Part shown: positions 35,253 through 47,200 of the stretch, one piece after another
Layout of the letters: each line of letters starts with the position of its first letter
Position numbering within the stretch: position 1 is the first letter of the stretch
Assembly (NCBI GenBank): GCA_029262635.1
Contig: JAJCZA010000026.1
Coordinates: 1-48,812 of the forward strand
Source of the DNA: Vampirovibrionales bacterium
GTDB lineage: Bacteria > Cyanobacteriota > Vampirovibrionia > Vampirovibrionales > Vampirovibrionaceae
Direction: 5' to 3'
Length of the DNA: 48,812 nucleotides
The notes under the pieces: model-generated
The model's database searches: none
What the model was told of the DNA's origin: nothing
Seen by the model: only the letters and a program-made list of their open reading frames with translations
Translations under genes and position numbers: made by a program

Positions 35253-38200
35253 ATGATTGCCCTTAGACAGATTTACAACAGCATTCAATCGCTGGTTTCT
35301 TCAATTGACCAGCGATTGAATGCTGTTCTCACATCGGATTTTATGAAAGGGTTGGGAAACACAAAAAATCGGATTTTCTTGCGGGGGCTGGTTAAACGCA
35401 GTATTGCACTGGCGATGGTGGGTAGTTTTATTACCTATTCGGCTGCGGTTTACGCACTTCCAACAGGCGGAGACGTTGTTACCGGTGATGTAACTATCTC
35501 TCAACCCGATAGTACAACCATGAACGTCACGTCAGGATCCAATCGTTCTATTGTCAACTGGAACACCTTTGACATCTGGCAAAATGAAACGGTTAATTTT
35601 CTTTTGCCAGGGAGTAATTCAGCCATTTTAAACCGGGTGACCGGCGGATCGCCGTCTTCTATTTTAGGGCGAATGAACTCCAACGGACAGGTTTATCTTA
35701 TTAACCCCAGCGGGGTAATTTTCGGTGCGGGAGCCCAAGTTAATGTGGGCGCACTCACCGTTTCGACAATGGATATTACCAATGCCAATTTCCTGAGCGG
35801 CAATTTAGTCTTCGCGCGTGCGCCCGGTTCGAACCCGGCCTCTATTATCAATCAAGGACTGATTCTTACCGCCGATGGCGGTCATGCCGTACTCATGGGG
35901 AGCGCTATTGAGAACAGTGGTTCCATTACCTCACCCAACGGACAAATTCATTTTGCGGTCGGCGATCAGGTGACCATGTTAACCGATACCGAAGGGGTTT
36001 TGGTTGACGTCGTCGTGGATAAAGCCCTGTCGGATCAGGTTGAAAATTACCAAACCGCTATTGACAACACTGGGGTTCTGGATGCCAGCGGTGGACTAAT
36101 CAAGCTGCAAGCTGACCTAAAAAATAGTGTCTACGAACGGGCCATTAATAATGACGGCCAGATTAAAGCCATCGGGTTCGCGTATCGAAATGGACAAATT
36201 GAGATTGTAGCCCACTCTGAAGATCAAACCGCCTTAATTGTAAATGGCGGGCTCATTGACGTCAGTGGTGGTCAATTAATGACCGACGGCGGAACCGTAA
36301 ATATTGACGGCGACTTAATGATCCAGGCCGGTGATATTTTAGCCAATGCCGGTGACATGGCACGAGGCGGAAATATTCGAGTCAGTTCCACGAAACAAAC
36401 AACCCTCACGAATACCAGTATTATCAACGCCAACGGGGGTGAAACCTCGGGTGACGGCGGAAACATCGTTGTTTGGTCTGATGAGGACACCTATTTTGAT
36501 GGAAGCATTGAAGCCAAAGCGGGCGCATTAGGTGGCGACGGCGGATTCATTGAAACCTCGGGCAAACTCACGCTTTTTGTCGAAGGCTCTTCCTACGTCA
36601 ACGCATCGGCGCCCAATGGCAACGGCGGATTGTGGCTTATGGATCCCACGGACATGACCGTTAATGCCGGTGCAGGAGCTGATACCGCATCGAATGTCTA
36701 CGCCAATAATATTCAAACCACCCTCAACACCGGAACCAATGTCACCATCCAAACCGCCGCTGCCGGTGGGGCCAGTGGTGATATCACCGTGCTGGATGGG
36801 GTCACCATTAACAAAACCGGCGGCGGAGCAGCGACGCTTCGTATGAATGCCCATGAATCTATTTTATTCAATGGGGCTGGTACCGGCATTACCATCTCTT
36901 CTTCAAGCAGCACGCTGGATCTGATTCTCAATGCGGATTTTGATAACAGTGGCGTCGGGGGTATTCTACTCACCAACACGGATATTACAACCAACAACGG
37001 CAATGTCACCTTTGGTGGTGGGCTTAATCCCGCTACAACCGCAGCGGTCGCCACATCTGCTCTTGGAACCGGAATATCACTCAATGGCAGTACCATTACG
37101 AGCGGAACCGGCAACATTTCTCTCCGAGGGCAAGGCCACACAACCGGGGGCTACGGCGTTTCTATTGATGGGAGCAGTGACCTGCATACGACGAATGGGG
37201 CTATTACGATCACGGGAACCGGCGGAGCAAGTGGCACAGATAACTATGGTGTTTATACTGATGGTATCGTCCGTGCTACTGGAGTGGGAACGGTTGATAT
37301 TACCGGCACCGGCGGTAATGGAACAGGATGGAACTATGGTGTTTATGTTGATGGAGCAAGTGGTGGTGAAGTCAGCACCGTGAACGGGACCCTTGATATC
37401 ACGGGAAGCGGTTCAGGCACGACCGAACAAGGCTATGGCATACAGGTTTCGGGTGGTGGTATCGTTCGTTCAACAGGATTTGGGGATGTAACCATCGATG
37501 GTACTGGAAACAATGCTGGAACGAGATGGAACTATGGTGTTGTTGTTTATGGCGCGGGCAGTGAAATTAGCACCGTGCATGGGGATCTGGATGTCACAGG
37601 AACAGCCGGAGGAACAACTTATGGGAACGAGGGCATTAATGTTAGTGGTGGCGCAAAAATCAGATCCACCGGATTCGGTAATGTCACCATTGATGGCACC
37701 GGAGCCAATGGAAGCTACAGTAATTATGGGGTTAATGTTCATGATGCTGGAAGCGCTATTAGTGTAGGCAGTGGTAGTGCGCTAAACATTACGGCCACCG
37801 GAGGGAGTGGAAGCACCACAGATAACCGAGGGCTTTCTGTCACCAATGCCGGAACCATTACGGCGACTGGATCAGGGACGATAGATATCACCGCCAACAG
37901 CGGTATAGGAGGAACCACAGATAACCGGGGCGTTCTGGTTGATGATGTGGGCAGTGAAATTAGCACCGAGCATGGTGCGCTTAATGTGACCGGCACCGGG
38001 GATGGGACGGTTGATAAGAACTATGGGATTCATGTGAGTGACGGTGCCATCCGTTCAACAGGATTTGGGGATGTAACCATCATTGGTACTGGCGGCAATG
38101 GACAGAAGTGGAACCATGGCGTTGTTGTGGCTACGGGCGCTGAACTGAGTACCGTGATTGGGGATCTGGATGTCACCGGAACAGCCAATGGAACGACCCG

Positions 38201-41200
38201 TGACAACAGTGGGATTCAGGTTATTGATGGCGGGAAAATTCGCTCGACAGGATTTGGAAGTGTCACCGTAGACGGCACCGGATCCCACAATGGAACAGTA
38301 CGTAACTATGGGATTTATGTTGGGTGGCCCGGTACCGGAGGGGAAATTAGTACCATCAACAGCACACTCAATATTACGGGTACGGGCGGTAACGGAAGCG
38401 GCAATGATAATCAAGGTATTAAGGTCGATACGTTAGGTGTCGTTCGCTCGACCGGAACAGGAAATGTCACCTTAGACGGCACCGGCGGTAACGGCACAAG
38501 CTTTAATTTTGGTGTTGGTGTTGATGATACAGGCGTAATCAGCACAGTGAATGGAACGCTAGATATTACAGGCACCGGGGGTAACGGCTCTCAAGAAGAA
38601 AACAGTGGTATTGACATCAATAATGGCGCTGTGGTTAAAACCACAGGATTTGGCGCACTAAACCTGACCGGTGCCGGGGGAACGGGCACCTTTAGTAATG
38701 ATGGGGTTCATATTAATAACCCAAACACCGAAGTCAGTACCGTCAATGGCACCATGACCATCGACGGCACCGGCGGGAGTGGAAGTACCGAGGATAACCT
38801 TGGGGTGATAGTCAATAGTTTTGCCGACGTCAAATCAACCGGATTCGGCACAATCAATATAATCGGCGTCGGTGGCACGGGTGGTACGCAAAATAACATA
38901 GGGATCGTTGTTAACAATGGCGGTTCGGTTGAAGCACTTGGGACTGGCGGCCTCAATATGACCGGCACCGGCGGTACCGGCGGAAGCAGTAACGGTCATC
39001 AGGGTATTGCGATAAGTAATTTCGGAAATGCCAATAATGTCACTAGCCGCTCAGGAGATATTATTTTCCATGGAACAAAGGGAAGCAATGCCGCAGCAGG
39101 CATTACCATTATTGGCGCTAACACCATTGGAGATAGCTTAACCACCGGGGATATTCAGCTGTATAGCGACACCTGGAGCTTGGGCGGACTGGTCCTAGAA
39201 ACCGCAGGAACCATGGTCTTTGCCCCTGAAACCGCCACGAATAGTATTGGCATTAACGGCGGAGCCGGAACCGTACAATTTGATAACACCTTTTTAGATA
39301 CGATTAACACCGCCACCGTGACGCCCACCCAAGTCATTTTTGGTAATGAAACCGCAGGAACCGGCGCCGTCACCATTGGCAACAATTGGAACATCAGTGC
39401 CTACAACCTCTCCACAAAATCCGTCGGCGGCAGTGTGAGTGCCGGTAACATAACCGACGGAACCGGGAACCTTACCCTGGAAGGCCGAACCGGGAATGTT
39501 TCTTTTAATACCATCACCGGTTCCAGCGGAAGTTTTACAGGTACGGCCAGTAACACAATTAATGTCAACGGCAATGTAACCACCACCAACGGCGATATTA
39601 CCTTAACTGCGGATTCGGATAGTAGTGGGGGAGGCAACTTAAATATTTCTAATAGCCTTTCGTCTACCGGTGGAGACATCACTTTATCGGGCGTATTTAT
39701 TACTTTAGACTCAGGAAAAACCGTTAATAGTGGCGGCGGTTTAATCCAATCCACTTCTTCAGATGAAACCTATATGGCTGGGACTTTATTATCCGGTGGC
39801 GGTAATATCAACCTCACAGCCAGTACGGCGGTCAACGGATTTCTTGATATTGAGAACACGGTTGACTCCAGCGGCGGAAACATTACGCTTACAGGCGACA
39901 AACTTGATATTTATAACGTCGCATCGGTTAATTCTGGAGCGGGCAGTATTACCGGTACGTTCGCCCGGGATATTGATATCAGCCGTAGCGTCACCTCCAC
40001 AAGCGGAAATATTAGTTTCACCGCCGATTCAGATGCGAATGGTTCCGGCGATATAAATCTCAGTGCGGCGATGGCTTCGGGTGGCGGCGATATTACGCTG
40101 CAAGCGGCGGACATGAGCCTAACCTCGGCTATTAACGCCGGAGCAGGCGATGTTCAGCTCATCTCTTCACAGTTGGGAGCGACCATTGGTTTGGGTGGCG
40201 CGGCTGGCGGACTTAATTTGTCTCAGGCGGAACTAAAGAATGTTGCGGCCAGTGACCTGATTCTGGGGAGTGATACCACCACCGGTACCATTGCCTTTGA
40301 TTCTCTGAACATTACAGGAGAAACCTACAATCTCACCCTGAATACCACAGGAGCCATTACCGATGTCAGCGCCGGGGAAGGGTGGAATCTGGTTACGGAC
40401 AATTCAATTAATATGACTATCACTGGGGGCGGCGGTACCGGCTCCGGTCAAATTGGTGGGGCAGGGGTTGCCGATCTGGACGTCGCCCTGCAGGGTGGCC
40501 TTTTTGATATTATCACCAATAATGCCGATATCTTTCTTGAAGAAAGCGGTGTGAATAACCTAGACATTAATACCATCTCCTCAAACGGCGGAGATATTAA
40601 TCTGACCGCTGGATTGCGTATTCAAAACACGGGGGCCATTGATTCTGGCGGCGGAGATATTAATTTAATTGGTACGACCGACTTGAATGCCAACAACACC
40701 ATCAGTTCCGGTGCCGGAACCATTACCGCTACCTTTGACGATGACATTAATGTCAATGCGGCCATCACCTCTACAGGCGGAGACATTATTTTCACAGCAG
40801 ATTCGGATTCAAGTGGAGCTGGCGACATAAACATCGACGGAAATCTCACCGCTAGTACAGGTGATATTAACCTCACCACCACTTTAAATGATATTAACCT
40901 GGATTCCGGGGCAACGACACGGACCCATTCTGCAACGGACGTAACCATGAACGGCGTCAATATTAATATTGTGGATGCGGGAACCACTGTAACAGCAACC
41001 GGTGACCTCGGTGGTGGTGTAACTAATTATGATGATAACGCAGGAACACCCGCGGCACCGCCCATTACCCCGGGCGACACCATTAATGGGGGCGATTCAG
41101 GTGGAACCATTACCATTACAGGTGAGCTCCACAGTGTGGGAACCCTAACCGCTAATGGCGGTAATGGTAGCAATGTCACCATTGATTACGACGCCAGCAA

Positions 41201-44200
41201 TTTAGATCTCACCAACGTGACCGTGAATCTAGCTGGCGGTGATGGTGTCATTACATTGGTGACTGACACCAACGCCTTGGATGACGGTACTATTGACGAA
41301 CAAGTCGGAGGCGGTGGCGGCGGAACCCTAACCATCAATACCACCAACGGATTTGATGTAACAGGGACCAACTTTACCTCGACAGCAACCAATATCATTT
41401 GGAACGTGGATGATTTGGTGAATGTGAGTGGTAATCTCAATGACGCCACTCAAACCGTCACCACGAACACGGGTAACTTCACTCTGGTTGATACGGCTAG
41501 CGACCTGACCTTTGGCAATATTAGCACCGGCGGAGATTTTAGTGCGACAAGCGTTACGGATATTGATATCAGCGGCACGCTCACCACCACCAACGATAAC
41601 ATTAATTTAACCGCCGATTCCGACGCAAACGGAACCGGGGATCTAACGATTAGTGCGGCGGTAGCTTCGGGTGGCGGCGATATCACCTTACAGGCTTCGG
41701 ACATGATCATCACCTCAACCGTTAATGCTGGAGCAGGCGATGTGCAACTCATCTCTTCGCAACTGGGTGCGACCATTGGTTTGGGTGGGGCCGCGGGTGG
41801 GCTTCAGTTATCTCAAGCCGAACTCGCTAACGTCGCAGCCAGTGATCTCATCATCGGAAGTAATACCACAACGGGTACATTTGCTTTTGATACCCTGAAT
41901 CTGGCTGGCGAAACGTATGATATTACCCTGAATACCACGGGAGCCCTTACCGATGTCAGCGCCGGTGAAGGGGTCGGGGAAAACCTCTTCACGAACCAAT
42001 CCAATAACCTAACCATTATTGGGGGGGGTGGCACCGGCGCCGGTCAGGTGGGTGGAGCCGGGGTAGCCGACATGGATATTGCCCTACAGGGTGGACTCTT
42101 TACCATCACCACCAATAATGCCGATATTTTTCTTGAAGAAGGCGGAGCAAATAACCTGGATATTAATGCCATCTCTTCAAACGGTGGAGACATTAACCTA
42201 ACCGGTGGGCTACGTATTCAAAATACGGGGGTGATTGACTCGGCCGGCGGAAACATTAATTTAATTGGGGGCACGGATCTAAATGCCAACAACACCATCA
42301 ATTCGGGCGCAGGAACCATTACCGGTACCTTTGCCGATGATGTGAATATCAATGCGGCGATCACCTCCACCACGGCAACAGGCGACATCTCTTTAACCGC
42401 CGATTCGGACGCAAGCGGAGCGGGTAATGTCAATGTTAACGCTGCTGGAAGTATTACCACCACCGGCGGCGATATCACCCTTGCCGGTGAAGATATAACG
42501 GTTTCAAGTACGTTAAGCTCAGGAGCCGGGCTGATTGATTTAACCTCAGCCGATGATATCCTGGTTGACGCGACGGGATCGATCACTTCGGCGGGCGCGG
42601 ATATTACAATGACTGCAAACGGGGCAGGCGTTGATGAAGACGTAACGTTCGCCGCCGGATCGGTTGTGACTGCCGGAGCCGGAGATGTTAACGTCACCGC
42701 TGGCAGAGATCTGACAGCCACCCTAAGCAATGACATCAATTTTGGCGTCTTAACCCTTGGCGACGATGCCACTATCACCATTAATGGCGCCACCAATAAT
42801 GTGACCTTCAATGGGGTCGGAAGCACCGCTGTAGATGACATTCAAGTCACCAATAATTCAGGCGGAAACATCACCTTTGGTGTGGGGTCAACCACCACTA
42901 CTGCGGCCACTAACGGTTTAGCGGTTGATTTAATCACCACCACCGGCGATATTATCCTGAATGGAACCTTGGACATTACCACCGTAGATGGCGCTAAACC
43001 AACATTCACCACCGGCGGCGGTGATATTACCATTGGCGCCACCGGGTCGCTTATTTCCAATCAGGTCTGTGGAACCTGTGATATTCAACTCGAAGCCAAC
43101 GGCGGAACCACCACCATTAACGGAGCCGTTACATCGGGTCGGGATTTAGATATCAACCTGAGTTCTGTAACCAAAGGGGCTGTGGTGATTGATGGCGCCA
43201 CCCTGACCTTAGCCGACGATTTGGAGATCTGGACCAATCAAGTCGGGGCCACCATCGACATACAAAATTCCAACATCTCTTATACCGGTATGACCCTGTC
43301 GACCACAGCGAACACGAGTGGTATCAGCGTTGATGGGGCAACGACCTTAACCTATACCGGAACGACTCCGACAAGTCCTGAAAATGAAATTACCACCACC
43401 GGGGATAACAGCGCCATCTCCATTCTCACGGATATTACGTTAACAGGAACCGATCAGATTCAGAATGATAATGTCATTGACATTACAACCACGGGAAACA
43501 ATTCGGGAATCACCCTGACCGGCGATGTAACAGCCGTTAATAGTGATTCTCTCGCAAACCCGCTGGGCTTAAACATCACCACAGCAGGATCCAATAGCGA
43601 TATTTTACATTCCGGCGGAACCATCACCGCAAACACCGGTCCGGGTGATGCCACCATTACCATCAGTACCGCAGATAGCTCTACTATTACCACCGGCAAT
43701 ATCACCGGAGAAAATGTAACCATTGAAACAACGGACGCCGTTACCGCTGGAAACCATATCACCGTCAGCGGGGCTCTCACGGCAACCAAAACCGTCGACA
43801 TTTCGACCGAATTGGGTAATATCGCCATCAACGGCAATTTAACTGGTGAAACCACGTCAATCGTCACCAATGGGGATGCGAGCGATATCTCATCCACCGG
43901 AACCATTGCCGGAACCACCACCTTAACCATTCAAACCTTAGGCGATGGCAGTGACATCTTAACCGGAAACACCTTAACCGGCGGCGCTACTACCCTATCA
44001 ACCGCAGGACTCGCCTCGACCATTAATACCACAGGCGATATTAATGCCAATACCAATGTCGGCGATGATTTAACGGTTTCCACCACCGGCGATGATAGTT
44101 TCATTAGTATTAACGGCGATATCGCCGTTGACGATGTGGCCACCTTCACCACCATCGGACCAACCGACTCCCATATTGACCTTAAAAAAGATCTGGATAC

Positions 44201-47200
44201 GGGCGGTAACCTCACCGTTTCCACAACCGGAACAGATAGTGAGATTGAATTTAGCCAGAATATTGTTAATACGATTACAGCCGGCGGTAATGCTACCATA
44301 TCAACGGTTGGCGATAACAGCTTTATTGATATGGGTTTTGCTTCAAATGTAGGGATTGCCGCCATTGGAACCGTTGATATAGATACCAGTGGAAATGCTA
44401 GTGACATTGATATTTGGGGCGTTTCGGGTAATTCCATCCAGATAGATACCACCGGTAATAGCTCTTTTATTTGGACCAACGATTTGCAATCAGTAGCGGA
44501 CACATCCATTTCAACCACCGGAACCAATGCCTATGTTCGATTAGATGGTTTTGGCGCCCCGCCGACAACAGCTATTGGCACCACGTTAAATGTATCCACC
44601 GCGAATACCGGTTCCTATATACAAGTAGATAATTCCCTAACGTTCGGCACCAGCGGCACCTTCACCACCACCGGCAATACATCCAATATCAACTTAAAGA
44701 AGAATATCGCCCAATCGGTGGCAGGCGCTAACTTAACCGCCTCCACCGCCGGAACCGACAGCGACATTATTGTCGGCACCTCAGGCGGACCATTTGCTAA
44801 TATTAACCTAAGTGGAAACCTTTCCCTGACCACCACCAACGTGGGTGCGGCGGCGGATTCTGATATTGAAATCTACGGAAATATTGGAAACACGGTTGCC
44901 CCATCCACTTTAGCCCTTTCCACAGCAGGTGGGTTAAGCCATATCCTGCAACAGGATGGTAACATCACCGCCAACAACGCTACCCTATCCACTACTGGTA
45001 ATTCTAGTGCCATTACCACCAACGGAACCCATAACATTACAACCAGCCTGAATGCGACAACAACCGGTGACAACAGCGGAATTACTCAAATTGGCACCCT
45101 GACAGCCGGTAGCGCCACATTAGATACCACCGGGACAACCGGCAGTGCCATTACCACCGGAGCTATTGCAACAACCAACGATATTACGTTATCTACTTCA
45201 GCTGTTTCCAGTGATATCGATACCAGCGCAGGCAATTTAACCTCTTCGGTTGGCGATATTAACCTCACCGCCACTTTGAGCGATATTAACCTGGATGCCG
45301 GGGCAACGACACGAGCCCATTCCGCAACAGATGTGACCATGAACGCCGTCAATATTAATATTGTGGATGCGGGAACCACTGTCACAGCAACCGGTGATCT
45401 ATTTGGTGGTGCAACAAGCTATGACGACAACGCAGGAACTCCCGGAGCACCTCCTATTACCCCAGGCGATACAATTAATGCTGGCGATTCAGGCGGAACC
45501 ATTACTATTACAGGCGAACTCCACAGTGTAGGAACATTAACCGCTAACGGCGGCAACGATGGCGATATCACCATTGATTACGACGCCAGCAATTTAGATC
45601 TTACCAACGTGACCGCGAATCTAGGCGGCGGTGACGGTGTCATTACATTGGTGACTGACACCAACGCCTTGGATGACGGCACTATTGATGAACAAGTCGG
45701 AGGCGGTGGTGGCACCGGAACCATTACCATCAATACCACTAACGGATTTGATGTGATTGGGAACAACTTTACCGCTGTGGCAAATAATATTGTCTTCAAC
45801 GTGGATGACCTGGTTAACCTGACAGCCAGCGATTTTGGCGGAGCAACCGTTCAAGCCACAACCACGACTGGCGCATTTTCCATTGCTGACTCCTCCGCCA
45901 ATAATCTGGTTATTTCTACCGTCAGCGCAGGCACCGACGTTAATCTAACATCCAATACAGGCTCCATTACCTTCGATACTATTGCTTCTACCGGTGGTGG
46001 AAATATGGCTCTTAGTGCAGGCACAACCATCGATGATAATGACGACGTCGGCGACAACATCACCACGACAGGTACACTCACCTTAACCAGTTCAGGCGCT
46101 ATCGGTGGAGCTAATGCTCAAGGTTTGGATATCAACACCGGCAACATTATCGTCACCTCCACGGGTGGGAATGACATTGACATCACCGACTCAGGTGCCT
46201 TAACGATTGATAGTATTGCAACAGGTGGTGCAGGCGCCGTCACCCTCAACGCCGGCACCACACTCAACGACATCGACGACGTTGGCGACAACATCGTCAC
46301 CACCGGCACACTCGACCTCACAGCAACCAGCCATATTGGTGATGCCTCCACACTCAACATTAATACCGGAGACGTCACAGCCACAACCGCTGGTGCGTCA
46401 ACCATCGATATCACAGACTCTGCCGCTTTCACCGTCGATACCATTACCACCGGATCCGGCGCTGTCACCCTCAACGCCGGCACCACACTCAACGACATCG
46501 ACGACGTCGGCGACAACATCGTCACCACCGGCGGATTAACCTTAGCGTCAACAGGAGCTATTGGCGGAACATCCACATTAAATATTGCGACGGGTGATGT
46601 TCAGGTGACTGGAACAGGTGGCAATGATGTAACCATGACTCATTCTGGAACGATGGCCACTTCAGGGATTCTGACCGGTGGCGATGGTCATATTACGTTA
46701 GTTGGTGCAACAGGTATTGACGCAACAGGTAATATTCAAACCAGCACAGCAGGCAATTTAACCATGACAGCAACTATTGGTGCGGTTGATCTTGATAGCG
46801 ATGGTGTGGCTAGGACCCACCGGGCACGAGACATAACGGTGACCGGGGATAACATTAACATTATTAATGCCGCCACCTTGGTTGAAGCAACAGGTGATGA
46901 TAATGGCGGAGGTACCACTTTAAATTTTGATGAAACCGTCACTCCTATCGTTCCAGGCAATACTTATACTGCCGGCAGTGATGGTGGGGTCATTGTATTT
47001 GACGGCGACTTTGCCAGCGTGGGAACCGTTCAGTCTAAAGGCGGTGGCGATGGCGAAATTAATATTAATTACGACACCACGGACCTCGATCTCACCAACG
47101 TCACGCTTCTTGCCAGTGGTAGCGATGGCTCCATTACCTTCTTAAATGATGTCCCTTCCGGTGCTGGTAATAATGGAACGGTTAATGAGTTGGCCAGTGG

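Noticed and set aside
37141-39010. Regularly spaced repeats that could suggest a CRISPR array
   Set aside because: The repeats are in frame, about 105 bases long, imperfect and encode a beta-helix pattern; there are no cas genes.
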